A stretch of 64,000 bases of DNA from Cloeon dipterum (GCF_949628265.1 NC_088789.1:28451883-28515882); one strand, 5' to 3'. Shown: positions 43,845-54,840, counted from the stretch's first letter. Program-made: numbers and translations. Notes: a model not told the origin generated them from the letters alone.

Positions 43845-46596
43845 ATGCAGGGGAGCAGCGTGCTGCTGATGCAGCTCCTCATCGCGAGTGCGGCCGCGGC
43901 CAGCGCGTCGATGCCCGCCATTCACGCCCCTTGTCCGGTCGACTGCGTTTGCGAGTTGAGCGGCATGCCTCGCAGGGTGGACTGCGCAGGACGGCATTTG
44001 CAGAATTTCCCTACTGATCTGCACCCCTCCACGCAGGTACTGTAATAAATAATTTTCTTAAAATAATTACATAGCAGATAAATGAAAATGAAAAATAAAT
44101 TAATCATATAGATAAATAAAAATATTAAACAAGCGAAAATACACAAGTTGTATAAGCCCTTAGTGTTCCAAGCCGCCAACAGATGGCGCCACCGCATACT
44201 TTCGTAATTAATTTATTTTTAAGGATTTATCGCTGTGATTTCAGATTCAATCTTGCCACTGTGCATTCTTCACTTAATTTTCTTTCTTTTGACGTGCTGA
44301 AAACCAAAATCAGTCCAGCCATTCGCCGTAGAAACATTGAAACAGATTTAATATTTCAAAAAATAGTTTTTTCCAGATTCTATGGGGATTGGCTTAACCG
44401 ATTTTGGTTTTCCGCACGTCAAAAGAAATCATATTAAGTGAAGAATGCACAGTGGCACGATTGAATCTGAAAGTGCCTTAAAATTAAATTTATTACGAAA
44501 TTATACAGTGGCGCCATCAGTTGGAGGCTTCGAACACTAAGTAGTGCTTAAACAACTGGCGAATTTATCAAAATTCTGGGTGTCTGAAATTAGGTCAGAT
44601 CTGATTTCCTTATTTATATTTCAGATTACAGTTAAAATCATTCTTTCCCTATAGTACACTTTTTTAATTTTTTTACGCGCACAAAAAAAAACATTTGTAT
44701 TGAATTTAAATGCTATAATTATGAATGTAACATTTGAGTTAATTTGTTGTTTATCTGTGCCAGCACTTGGACTTGTCAAACAACCAAATATCCGCTTTGC
44801 CACCGCGGCTGAGTCATCTCGCACCGCAGCTGGAGACGATTATACTGAAGAACAACTCGATTTCCACCATTCCCGACGACCTGTTTCGCGGGCTGACGGA
44901 CCTGCGCTCCGTCGACCTCTCGTTCAACCGACTAGGCGCGCCGTTTTCCGGCAAAATCTTCTCGTCAAACTCGCGCATCTTCGATTTCTCGCTGAGCGGC
45001 AACTGGAATTTGACGCAATTGCCAAGCTTAATCAGCTCCGATTTGGAGATTCTCGACTTGAGTTTGTGCGGCTTATCTTTCGTGGCCGGAGACGCGTTTT
45101 CCGGCCTGACGGCGCTCAGGTCGCTCAACCTGTCCTTCAACCCCCTGGAGGCGTTCCCCGAAGGACTGGCGGTGAAGACGCTGCGCCAGCTGGACGTCAG
45201 TTCGTGCAACCTGACGACCCTGGCGGCGAACAGCCTGGCGCGCCTGCCCAACATCCAGCAGCTGCAGATCTCGCGGAACAAGAGGCTGGAGCTACCTGCC
45301 GAGGCGCCGCTGCGGTCCAAGTCGCTGCTCGAGCTGACCGCCGACCACTGCGACCTGAAGGGTCTGGCCCTGTCGCAGCTGCCGGCGCTCACGCACGGCT
45401 ACTTCAGCTGCAACAAAATCACCGGCGTCCACACGGGCAACTTCGCGAGGAATTCGGCCCTGCTGGAGATCGACCTGAGCCAGAACCTGATCCGCGAGCT
45501 GCAGCACGACCTGTTCATGAACGCCAAGCAGCTCGTGTCGGTCGACCTGTCGAGCAACAGGATCGAGTCGGTGGGCAACGACCTGTTCGAATGCTGCGGC
45601 GCCCTGCAGTTCCTGAACCTGTCGCGCAACGACATCGCCAGTCTGCCCGACGTCCTCACCATGCCCTCGCTGGTGATTTTCGACCTGAGCCGCTGCCGCC
45701 TGCAGAAACTGCCCACGGGGCCCGACTTCCTCAGCCGCATGAGCAACCTGAACACCCTCCACCTGGGCCACAACGAACTCAAGTCGATTCCCAAACTCAA
45801 GTCGGCCTCCCTGAAGAGCCTGGACCTGAGCTACTGCCACCTGAAGCAGGTGGGCCACGAAAACTTTCGCAACCTGAGCAAGCTGCACAAAATCAACCTC
45901 TCGGGCAACCGGCTGACCAACCTGAACGCCAGCACGTTCCGGGACAACAAAAACCTGGGCAGCCTGTTGCTGGACGACAACCCCTGGTTCTGCAACTGCA
46001 CCGACCCTGAGTTCGTGCGGCTCTGGGAGCTGACGGAGCGGCTCTCCGAGGGCAGCAGGAACACGCTGCGCTGCCAGGACCCTGACGAGAAGAGCGGCCT
46101 GCTGTGGGAGGAGGCGTGCGGCCAGTCGCTGCCGGCCACCTCGCCCAGGGACAACACCGTCCTGCTGACCGTCATCCTGGTGGCGTGCGTGGCCACCATC
46201 GTGGCCGCCGTCATGTGCTCCAAGCGGGCCCTGCACTCGGGCAGCAAGCCCGGCGGCAGCGGCGGCCGCCGCCTCCGCCGCAACCAGCCCGCCGTCCCCG
46301 CGGCGACGGCCTCCTCGGACGACGACTCGGACGACGCCGTGTCGGTGCGCGTGCCGCGCGCCAGGGTGCGCAGCGAGGATACGCGTCAGTGCACGCCCTG
46401 CGCCGACAGGCAGCAGGCGGCCGCCGCCGAGCAGCCGCCCACCTACGAGGAGGCGGTTCTGCTCGCGGCCTCCTCGGTCAGTGTCGCCATAATTGACCCT
46501 GTTCTCAGTGCGGCCGACGCCTCGGACACGGAAAGCGGCGCCAGTGAGAGTGAAAGTAATGTTGTTGCCACAGAGTCTCGAGTCAGTGAACTCTAA
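43845..46596 (+). CDS. Type I LRR transmembrane protein A with PPxY tail
   Basis: Two exons, 43845-44036 and 44764-46596; 674 residues. Signal peptide about 1-22; LRR N-cap with four cysteines (CPVDCVCELSGMPRRVDC); about 18-20 LRRs from HLDLSNNQISALPP to LNASTFRDNKNLGSLLLDDN; LRR C-cap (NPWFCNCTDPEFVRLWEL ... RNTLRCQDP ... WEEAC); membrane span about 529-550 (LLTVILVACVATIVAAVMC); Ser/Asp-rich cytoplasmic tail with PPTYEEAVLL near residue 621, a PPxY site for WW-domain ubiquitin ligases of the Nedd4 type. Probably a cell-surface adhesion or receptor protein. No TIR or kinase domain, so not a Toll. The coding exon is very GC-rich, which produces long spurious frames on both strands. The intron carries MITE copy 4. 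Confidence 0.88.
44142..44560. mobile_element. Palindromic MITE, copy 4
   Basis: Inside the only intron of LRR gene A. The left arm has CCAACAGATGGCGCC at 44176-44190; the right arm has the altered GGCGCCATCAGTTGG at 44510-44524. The centre has TTTTGACGTGCTGAAAACC and its inverse. Closest to copy 2. Confidence 0.8.
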
Positions 46597-47585
46597 TTCG
46601 CGATTTTTTAGCTACCAATTTTGAAAGACGACTGATTTTTACCCTTTTTTCCTACAGCCACATATGTAAATCAGATAGAAACCAAATTGTCTTAATTCCC
46701 AATGCTAATAAATATAAATACATGAAAAGTTAACCCTAATTTCTTATACTTCAGACCAAAAGTGCCCCAATTATTCGAATTTTACCGGTTTCGCTCTCTT
46801 TTTTTGAGCAAAGGAAATTAATTGCTTCTGGGGGGAGAAAAATTATGAAAATTTAATAGTGAGAAGAAAAAAATAGTCATTTTTAGTGTTGAATTTTTTT
46901 AAATTGCAGATTTTTGAAAGGGTTCTGTGTCATTAAAATTCACCAGTTGATATTAGCGGCGAAAACTGCCTAAATTCAGAAAGCTGATTTAATTTCCAAT
47001 TTTTTTCTAAAGAGCAAATTTATCTCAAATTTGATATTTTCGCACGAAATTCGTCTGAAAATTTCAACTGGCCTTTGGAGAATTATCTGGGAAAAACCAA
47101 AATTAAGTTAATTTATTCGAGAATCATCGCAGAATTTTTTTGCATTGATGACATACAGAGAAAAAACTTCTGAATTTTAAAACTTGTCCATTTTATTTAC
47201 ACGACGACCTGCAAAATACATATCGGTGCATTCACACAAAGAAGCAAAAAGAAATGAACGCGTGCAAACAATAAATCCTCTATCATATACATTTTATTAA
47301 TAGCATAATAAAATAGCACTAACTGTAAATGTATGCAACCTGCGCGACATGACTGATGGGCGCGGTTGCCTACGCCGAACAAAACTTGGAGCGCGCGCGC
47401 AGTGCTGTGACGATTGATAAAATAATGTTAAGTAAATAAAAGACTGCGTCTACACTCGGACTTTAATCATTTGGGACAAACACGCGTATTTCTCCATTAT
47501 TTTTTTTGTTATCTGCTAATTTGATGCTTCACGTCTCACTTCTTGTACACTTAAAAAAACCTAATCAAGGCTATAATATAGCACT
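46597..47585. other. 3' ends of LRR gene A and of the minus-strand gene, with repeat D
   Basis: AATAAATATAAATAC near 46706 is the likely polyadenylation signal for LRR gene A. Repeat family D covers about 46735-47135 (CAAAAGTGCCCCAATTATTC, AGCAAAGGAAATTAATTGCT, AATTCAGAAAGCTGATTTAA). TTTATT motifs near 47190 and 47295 could end the minus-strand transcript. Confidence 0.5.
46735..47135 (+). repeat. Dispersed repeat family D, copy 1
   Basis: The same sequence of blocks appears at 56320-56770 (same strand) and 55165-55535 (inverted), both in RagC introns: GAGCAAAGGAAATTAATTGC, TTAATAGTGAGAAGAAAAAA, AAATTCACCAGTT, TTCAACTGGCC. No coding frame. Confidence 0.65.
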
Positions 47586-49142
47586 TTACTCCTCCTCTCC
47601 GAACGGGTTTGACGAATTTCCGTTGCTGATAACGCGCGGCACCTGCGGCGACATGTCGACCATTTTCGCGTGCACCAGGGTGGGCGAGTTGGGGCTGGAA
47701 CGCTCCGGCTCGTCCGACGACGGCACGTGGATGAACTTGCGCGGCGGCTTCTCGACGGCGTTGTTGACCGGGCGGGGCGACTCCTGCGGCTCCACCACCA
47801 CCTGCTCCAGGATCTCGTCCATCTCCTTGGGCACGAAGCGCTTCAGCTGCTCGTCGTCGCAGTCCTCGTCGATGAAGCGCGACACGCGACTCTCGAGCGG
47901 CGAACTCGGCGTGCTGAGCAGCGCCCTGGACATTTCCTTCATCTCGGTGCCCTCCTCGCCGCCGCTCGGCGGTGGCTTCCGGTTCTTGGCCACCTCGACC
48001 GTGCTGATTGTGGCCACCTTGGCCACGCCGTCGGGTCTGTCCTCCACCTTGCCCTTGATGGCCGCGTACAGCAGCACCCCGACGAACATGGCCAGGATGA
48101 TTCCGAGGATGACCCACGACGTGGCCGACTGTTGCGGACTGCTGTCCGCGTCCTCCTCCGGCGCCTCGTCCACCTGCATCTTGCCGCTCATCTCGGGCGC
48201 CATCATCACCAGGTTGTTGGTCTCCACGTTGTCCACCTTCTTGTTCACGATCGTGACCGGAGCGTCTTCTTCGTCCTGCTCGGGCACGGGCGACGCCACG
48301 TCCTCGGTGCTGCCAGAATCCTCCACGGAATCGTTGAACACCAACGGCACGTCGGGAATTTCCGACTCTTCGGAGGAAGGATAATCCGGTTTATTCGCCA
48401 GAGGGCTCAGACTGGCGGTGACCTCGGCCACGGTGGGTTCCGGCTCTTCCTCCTTGTCCACGGGCAAACGGAATTCGTCCTCCTTGGCGGCGGGGGTGGC
48501 CTCGAGGTCCTGGACACTGGCCGCAACGGCTTTTTCCTCCGGCACGGCCTTTTCGGTCGGCTTCTCGGACGGCACGGCGTCCAGGTTTTGGTCGACCTCT
48601 TCGGCAATCTCCGGGTTTTCCTCATCTTTGTAATCTACCACCTTGTGCTCAATAAATTCGTGCTCCGTGACGTTTTCGTCCTCGTCCACGCCGTCGACGG
48701 GCTGGTCACTCAGCATCAGGTCTTCGTCCTGGGGCAGCATGAAGTCTTCCTCCTTCTCCGTGACGACGGCCGGCGTGACAGCCTTGAACTCTTCCTCCAC
48801 GTCGTCTTCCGGAAACTGCAAGGGAATGTCCTTTTCTTGGGAAATCTTCTCGGGCGGAGGAGCGACGTCCAGGTGGGCGTCAGACGCGTCGCCGAGCAAC
48901 TCGACCTCTTCGCTAGGGTCGACGTCTTTCGGCGGAGAGTCGTCTATCCTGTCGATGGTCTCCTCGGTGGGACAAACGACCTCGATCTTGTCCTCCAACG
49001 GCGTGCAAAAGCATTGTTCCGGGCACGTCTCGTTTTTCTCGATGTATTTCACTGGGGCCGCCGTGGGATAGCCGGAGGCTGCCGCCAGGGTGCAGGCTGC
49101 ACCCAAAATCAGGGTCAACAGCGCGACGCTGCAGGGCTTCAT
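47586..49142 (-). CDS. Single-pass membrane protein B: LRR N-cap, no LRRs, acidic ectodomain
   Basis: One coding exon, 518 residues. Signal peptide about 1-22 (MKPCSVALLTLILGAACTLA). Residues 38-57 look like an LRR N-terminal cap (ETCPEQCFCTPLEDKIEVVC), but no LxxLxLxxN repeat follows. Residues 60-340 are instead a low-complexity, strongly acidic stretch rich in Glu, Asp, Val and Pro, with N-glycosylation sites and one Ser-Gly in acidic context (EDSGSTED, about residue 275), a typical attachment site for chondroitin or heparan sulphate. Membrane span about 342-362 (WVILGIILAMFVGVLLYAAI), then a 155-residue tail with many Ser/Pro sites, ending NPFGEEE. An acceptor TTTTAG lies five bases before the ATG, so the leader is spliced. 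It lies between two LRR genes that carry the same cap. Fly windpipe, a small LRR proteoglycan, is a possible relative; I cannot confirm this. Confidence 0.82.
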   Translation of the reverse strand: MKPCSVALLTLILGAACTLAAASGYPTAAPVKYIEKNETCPEQCFCTPLEDKIEVVCPTEETIDRIDDSPPKDVDPSEEVELLGDASDAHLDVAPPPEKISQEKDIPLQFPEDDVEEEFKAVTPAVVTEKEEDFMLPQDEDLMLSDQPVDGVDEDENVTEHEFIEHKVVDYKDEENPEIAEEVDQNLDAVPSEKPTEKAVPEEKAVAASVQDLEATPAAKEDEFRLPVDKEEEPEPTVAEVTASLSPLANKPDYPSSEESEIPDVPLVFNDSVEDSGSTEDVASPVPEQDEEDAPVTIVNKKVDNVETNNLVMMAPEMSGKMQVDEAPEEDADSSPQQSATSWVILGIILAMFVGVLLYAAIKGKVEDRPDGVAKVATISTVEVAKNRKPPPSGGEEGTEMKEMSRALLSTPSSPLESRVSRFIDEDCDDEQLKRFVPKEMDEILEQVVVEPQESPRPVNNAVEKPPRKFIHVPSSDEPERSSPNSPTLVHAKMVDMSPQVPRVISNGNSSNPFGEEE

Positions 49143-51420
49143 CGCAACTAAAACAAACACAAAGAAAATAAATTTTGAGGGATAGATATTGACATTATCC
49201 AATTTAAACACGTCACTCGGTCGATAGCTGTGTTTATACTGTCCGCGCGGCCGGCGTGAATCGACACTTTCAGCTCAATTCACTTTCAAATTTGCTTACA
49301 GCGCTCGCTTAATGCAATTTTTCTTGCGGCCCGGCCTTCAACGTGAATCATCTTTCTTGAACCACCGTTAAATGGCGTGTCTCGCATCAGCGCCGCTCAG
49401 GGGAAAAAATAATCAGGTGAGATGAGAAGAACAATAAATTTCAAAACGCAAATTACGAGTGCGCGGCGATTATGGCGCGTTGATAAAACGGCTACGTGCT
49501 ACAATAAAAAAAAAACGGCGTGTTGAGCAATGCGTGGTCGTCGCGCGAACGGTCAATTGGCAAGCGCGTCCCCGACTAATCACAATTATTGTATTATGCA
49601 CAGATGCTTCAAGACTCACATGATCGCGGACCCTGCCTCGGCGGAGAGCGGCGTCAAAAGGTGTCCTGCGGGCGGTCCTCACATGTAAAGTGCTCTCCCA
49701 AAGACAAACGCAGATAAAATATTGTACTTTCCAGCGACGCGTGTGTGTGTGTGTGACGCGGCGGCAAACGAAAAAAGCTGCTGTGCGGAGGATAATCCGC
49801 GGCGCGACGCAGAGAGCGAGATGTGCAGTGCAAGAAGTCTCCTTGCCCACTAACCAACGAAAGCCATTATAACACACACACACACACACATGCACACACT
49901 CTCTCGCCTAGGCTAATCTGCCGCGGGGATAAATTTTAATACACTGCATGCACAGCCCGCGGCCGGTGGAATGTGTGCAGCGCAAATAGCCGTCGCCAGC
50001 AGTTGACAAAACCGTACAACGTCCACCCTTGAAAACAAACACTGCTTATTCACTTTCTTTATCACCCGGCGGCCCAGATCAAAATGGCAACCCACTTTTT
50101 CCGCTGTAATTTTGTTTAAAAATGGAGCGATTTTCGGCGAGAAAGTAATTAATTAATTGTAAGAAAACTGAAAAGAGCGCGAGTGGAGGACAAACCTGTT
50201 TCAAGTCGTGCCGCTGAGGAGAATTAACTGACCAAAGTGTAAGGCGAATGAAGGCAGGGGGAGCCGCGCCGAACCTCGCTATACTTGGAACTCTTTGCTC
50301 GGAATCAATCATGGCTGCAGTCAACATATTATCACCGTCACGTCGCGATCACTTTATTGAGCATCACCATAGCAACTACTCCTTATCTCGCACGCAGATA
50401 AAAAATAACAAAATTACCTGCGCTGATACCGCACGCAGCGTCGCGTCGCCGACTGTCCATTCCGGGCCGATTGTTCCAGAGGAAATTACGCACGCCCTGA
50501 CCAAATACACGCCGCGCGCACCGTTGTTGCTTCATCCTCATTGAATATCAAATCGCCGATACGCGGCCGGCGTCTGGAATAATTCTGTCACCTTCCTTTT
50601 TGACATTCAGCAATAAGTAGTGCTCATTGTCGCAAGAGGAATTCATTTAAATATCGCTCTCTCTCGCGCACAAACGCTCACGTCATTTTTCGACTGAATT
50701 AAAACACTCTAAAGTCTCAAATTCAAAAGAGACACGTGGCAGTTTGGACGAAATTCACTTTCCTCGTGATTTAATTTAATTTAAACCATGAATTCAAATT
50801 GGTTTATTTATTCGCAAATCCACAGTTTATAAATTCGAGTCCTGGACTTTTTTTGAAAAAAATAAATCAAACTTGTCAAGATTAAATTTTATTCATAAAT
50901 ACAATGTTTCAGTGAGACGCTTTTTAATTTAAATAAATACGTCTAAATATATCTTGAACTGTGTAGTCGTTTTAAAAATAATACAAATCCATCAGATTAT
51001 AATTTTTTTAAAATAATTATCGTCCGACATTTTTCTTTCGAGAATTAAATTCCAAAACCTTTGCTGCATCACTCGACGTTCCAGAAAATACATAGTTGAC
51101 AAAGCCTGCATTACAGCACAAATCTTGGGTCAGGTTGCGAGCGAGGGCTCAGGTAGTGAAGTAATAGAGATACTTCACGGAGATAAGAAAAGTGTATTAT
51201 GACATGTTCTGACACGAGAAACTAATCGAAAATGAGGTGCACGATCCCATTGAAGCGTCCATTAATTCCAAGAGGAAAGCCGTTTTTTTATTTAAAAAAA
51301 ATTGATAAACTGAATTGATGAAACGAGCTAGGCCGAGAGATTATGTATGTATTTGGTGTGTGCCAATTTCAACAAAATTGAGAAATCAAACAGGAAAGAG
51401 AGTGTCATCGTCGTCTGTGC
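49143..51420. other. Upstream DNA of gene B, no gene seen
   Basis: Holds the spliced 5' leader of gene B somewhere upstream of 49148; the exon itself could not be fixed. Microsatellites: GT run at 49741-49756 and CA run at 49870-49892. GC-rich parts at 49540-49850 and 50400-50580 could be promoters. From 50700 to 51420 it is plain AT-rich sequence. Confidence 0.4.
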
Positions 51421-51469
51421 AAACAGCGATCGGCGCAGGAGGAAAAGGTGCGAATAAAGAGTGAGATGC

Positions 51470-52209
51470 TGTATCGTCATCAGCGGCAAGAGAGTCGCGC
51501 GCTGCTCTGCTCTGTTCGCTTATCGTGTGTGTGTGCGAGCGAGTGAGTGTGTAATCAGCGGCCGCCTCGCCCTGAAAACGCACCAACTAACCGATAGCGC
51601 GAGAAGCAAAAGAGTGAACGAACAGACGGCCGGCCGTTCATCTAATGTAGATCTCCGTCAGTATTATTCGCAGTCGCGCAATATCTGCTGGAGCAACGAT
51701 AATAGCCGTACAACAGCTCATCACCCACCGCGGGCATACATTTATCTGTCATTGAGCGGCGCAGAAGAAGCACTTCATTTTCTTTTCAAGGTAACCTCGA
51801 ACAATGCACGCGGCAGGCACATATATATGTGTATGTATTTGTCGTTAAAAAATCTGAGGCTGCGACGACAACACCTCTCGCGCCGCTGCTGGTGCTAATT
51901 TTTGCAATACAGTTAATATGCACCTGGCATAAGAAAAAAAATAGAATTTAGCTCCCTATCCGTTCTATACACATAAATTGTCAGTTGTGCCTCAGTCAGT
52001 GATAAGGCGCGATAAGTAGAGGCTGACGCGGATATTCGTTTATTTTTTTTTATACAATACAGGGAGAGGTGCAATGAAAGGCGGTTGTTTATTAATCTTT
52101 ATCTGATAGTTGGAGCAAATATGCTCGAATGAAATAATGGTTGACTTCTCAAATGAAACGTGTGGTCATGTGTGTGGTCTGGTTTGTTTCAGCAATTAGA
52201 AAATTAGCG
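51470..52209 (+). promoter_or_regulatory. Probable leader of LRR gene C
   Basis: A non-coding exon ending CTTTTCAAG|GTAACC at 51790 and an acceptor GTTTGTTTCAG at 52181-52191 would give a roughly 400-bp leader intron, with 18 nt of leader left before the ATG at 52210. The start of transcription is not defined. Confidence 0.4.
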
Positions 52210-54297
52210 ATGAGGTGCCAGCCTGCGCTCGTCCTGATTCTTCTCACCTTCGGACTTGGGTGTCAAGCGCAGGATGAAGAATTCGACGTCCCGCCCAAAG
52301 AAGAATTCGACGTCCCCAACAATGACTGCCCTGTCCATTGTGTTTGCAGCCAAAATACCGACCTGGAAGTCAGTGTCAGGTGCGAGGATCTGCAGGACGG
52401 CAATGGGCACAAACACCTGGTGGCCGACCTGACCGGCCAGATGCAGGCCATGGTCACCTCGCTGGAGGTGTACAACTCGAGCATCCATACCCTGAGGGAG
52501 AGCTTTTTGGTCGGTTCCAGGAACTTCAGCCTCCTGCGCTACCTGAGACTCAGCTTTTGCGAAATCGAGAAAATCGACCTGAAGGCGTTCAAGACCGCGT
52601 ACTCCCTGGAGGAGGTTGATCTTTCCAACAACATCCTCAAAGGCGTCCTCCACGCGGAGACGTTCAACCTGCACTGCCCCAACCTGGTGCTGTTGAAGCT
52701 GAAAAACAATCCGAAACTCGACCTGCCGGTCAACAAGCCGTTCCTCAAGTCGCAGACCCTTCAGGAAATCGACCTTTCCGACTGCGGCGTCACCCACGTC
52801 TACCAGCAGTCCTTCGCGAAATTGCAGCGGTTGACTTACCTCAACCTGGAGAACAACGCCATCGAGTACGTCCACCCTGACGCGTTCGCAAAATTGCCGC
52901 ACCTGGAGGAGCTCAACCTGGCCTTCAACAGGATCGTCAACGTTCCGCAAACCTTGCCGCTGAGTCTGCAAATCCTGAGTTTGCGCGGCAACCGCGTCTT
53001 CAACGTCTCGTCCCTGACCGAGCTGAATCCGGAAATCGGCATCAGCGACCTGGACGTCAGTCAGTGCGACCTGGACTTCCTCCCGGTCGACCTCTTCTAC
53101 TACCTGCCTGAGTTGGTCAACCTGAACATCAGCCATAACCAGCTGACCACCTTGAACGCGCCGTTCGTTCTGCGCCAGCTGCAGTACCTGGACGTCTCGT
53201 ACAACGCCCTGACAGGCACCCTGGACAAAAATCTGTTCACGCACACGTCCAGACTGGAAACCCTGAGGGTGAGTCACAACCAAGGCCTGGAACTCCCCGA
53301 ATACGGCTTCCTGGGCGACCTGACGTCCCTGTTCTACCTCGACATCTCAGGGTGCGGCCTGCGGCAGATCAGGACGGCCTCGATCGACACCCTCACCGGT
53401 TTGGCCCACCTGAACGTGAGCCACAACGCCCTGACCACCATTCCCGCCCACATCTTCCGATCTTTGTCGCACCTGAGCATCGTCGACCTGTCCTTCAACA
53501 GCCTCAAGCTCATCCCTGCCACCCTTTTCGAGGACAACGCGAAACTGAGGCACCTGATCCTGAGCCACAACGAGGACCTGGACGGCGTCTTGCAGAACGA
53601 CCTGCTGGCGAACAACGCTGGGCTGAAACTGCTGGACATCTCCTACTGCAGCTTCGACGACCTTCCCGAGAGCCTTCCCCAGAGCCTGACCAACCTGAAC
53701 ATCGCCGGAAACCCCATCGAGCAGCCGAACCAACTGCTCAAACTGGTGCAAGCGCTGCCCGAGCTGGAGAACCTGCAGGTCGGGCAGGTCGAGTGGAAAT
53801 GCTCCTTCTCCGTCACATTCCTGAGGAACGCCCTGCAGACCAAGGGGGTGCGCGGCGAGCGGGGCGTCAGCTGGAGCAACTGGCACGACGGCATCTGCCC
53901 TGACGACGCGGCGCACCAACAGATGGCCAGCTTCCCGATTTTCACGACCGACAGAAACCTGATGGGCACGCACTTCTGGTCCATCGTGACCTTCTTCCTC
54001 ACCCTGTCGATGTGCGTGGTGATCGCCGTCGGCAGCACCGTCGCCTACAGGAGCTGCAGGAACAGGGTGCGCGCCAAGGCCGCGAGCCGCAAGTACCACA
54101 CCCTGAGCGAGTCTCCGTCGGCGTCGCCGGCGCCGCACCGCATTTACAAGGAGACCACCGTGCCCATCAGCAAGGCGGACGTGCAGCCGGTCACCTTCAG
54201 CAGGAGCTTCATCTTCCCCCGATTCCCTGTGACTCAGTCCGATCTGCCGGTGTCGTACGTCGAAGGAAAATTCCACCACGACGAGCTCGTGCCGTGA
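52210..54297 (+). CDS. Type I LRR transmembrane protein C
   Basis: One coding exon, 695 residues. The ATG at 52210 is chosen because it directly starts a signal peptide (MRCQPALVLILLTFGLGCQA) and lies just after a splice acceptor; an upstream in-frame ATG at 52141 would sit in the leader intron. A short direct repeat EEFDVP follows, then an LRR N-cap (DCPVHCVCSQNTDLEVSVRC) and about 18-20 LRRs (YLRLSFCEIEKIDLKAFKT, LTYLNLENNAIEYVHPDAF, LAHLNVSHNALTTIPAHIF). The C-cap is atypical (WKCSFSVTFLRNAL ... HDGICPDD). Membrane span about 588-612 (FWSIVTFFLTLSMCVVIAVG), then an 80-residue tail without a known signalling domain (KYHTLSESPSASPAPHRIYK). It shares fold and layout with LRR gene A upstream; probably a receptor or adhesion protein. 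Polyadenylation signal AATAAA near 54405. Confidence 0.88.
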   Translation: MRCQPALVLILLTFGLGCQAQDEEFDVPPKEEFDVPNNDCPVHCVCSQNTDLEVSVRCEDLQDGNGHKHLVADLTGQMQAMVTSLEVYNSSIHTLRESFLVGSRNFSLLRYLRLSFCEIEKIDLKAFKTAYSLEEVDLSNNILKGVLHAETFNLHCPNLVLLKLKNNPKLDLPVNKPFLKSQTLQEIDLSDCGVTHVYQQSFAKLQRLTYLNLENNAIEYVHPDAFAKLPHLEELNLAFNRIVNVPQTLPLSLQILSLRGNRVFNVSSLTELNPEIGISDLDVSQCDLDFLPVDLFYYLPELVNLNISHNQLTTLNAPFVLRQLQYLDVSYNALTGTLDKNLFTHTSRLETLRVSHNQGLELPEYGFLGDLTSLFYLDISGCGLRQIRTASIDTLTGLAHLNVSHNALTTIPAHIFRSLSHLSIVDLSFNSLKLIPATLFEDNAKLRHLILSHNEDLDGVLQNDLLANNAGLKLLDISYCSFDDLPESLPQSLTNLNIAGNPIEQPNQLLKLVQALPELENLQVGQVEWKCSFSVTFLRNALQTKGVRGERGVSWSNWHDGICPDDAAHQQMASFPIFTTDRNLMGTHFWSIVTFFLTLSMCVVIAVGSTVAYRSCRNRVRAKAASRKYHTLSESPSASPAPHRIYKETTVPISKADVQPVTFSRSFIFPRFPVTQSDLPVSYVEGKFHHDELVP

Positions 54298-54840
54298 TAC
54301 GTTTGTGAATATTAGAATTGAAATAATTATTGTGAATTGCTACTAGTCCCTTAAAACTATTTTAGAAGGTGATATATATCGTGATTGTACTTAAGAATGA
54401 AATCAATAAACGTGATGATAAACATTTCATTTATTAAAGAAAATAGACGTCTGCGTATAATTTACACCAACATCAAATTAAACTGTTTTTCCTTTATTTT
54501 CTTAACAAAATTTTAGATAAACGTAAATAATGGCACTAGAGCAATAATTAAGAGGATTAAAATTAATTTACAAATAAGAGAGTGAGTAGCACACAATATC
54601 CTAGTTATTGCATGTAAGGTAAAAAAGCTAAACGATTTCTAAGATAAATAAGAATTTATTTTCCAAGGATGTGAGACAAGCCTGGCAAGCTCGCTTGTTG
54701 ATTTCCACATTTAAGAATAGCGAAAATACATTCGACAGATTCGAGGCAAGAGGAGAGAAATCAAAGTCGTACCTTTCATTTAGAAAAATAACAGCTGACA
54801 CATCCTACGAGAGGGCTAAAAGATCACATTATTCGGCGGC

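Noticed and set aside
44700-46010. 436-codon open frame overlapping LRR gene A in another + frame
   Set aside because: Arg/Pro/Gln-rich product with no domain. It is a shadow of the GC-rich LRR exon, whose own frame gives perfect LRRs.
45292-46236. 314-codon minus-strand frame opposite LRR gene A
   Set aside because: Low-complexity antisense shadow; regular leucine codons of the LRRs give stop-free antisense frames.
47670-49151. 493-codon + strand frame opposite protein B
   Set aside because: His/Leu/Gly-rich antisense of the acidic coding sequence. The minus frame has a signal peptide, cap and membrane span and ends in a normal stop.
49741-49892. GT and CA repeats considered as CRISPR-like array
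   Set aside because: Plain dinucleotide microsatellites without spacers, in a eukaryotic genome.
52204-53283. 359-codon minus-strand frame opposite LRR gene C
   Set aside because: Antisense shadow of LRRs, no domain and no plausible splice sites.
53347-54279. 310-codon minus-strand frame opposite LRR gene C
   Set aside because: Same reason; composition mirrors the + strand LRRs.
43845-54297. Calling the LRR proteins Toll receptors
   Set aside because: No TIR domain in either tail; tails are short and low-complexity.
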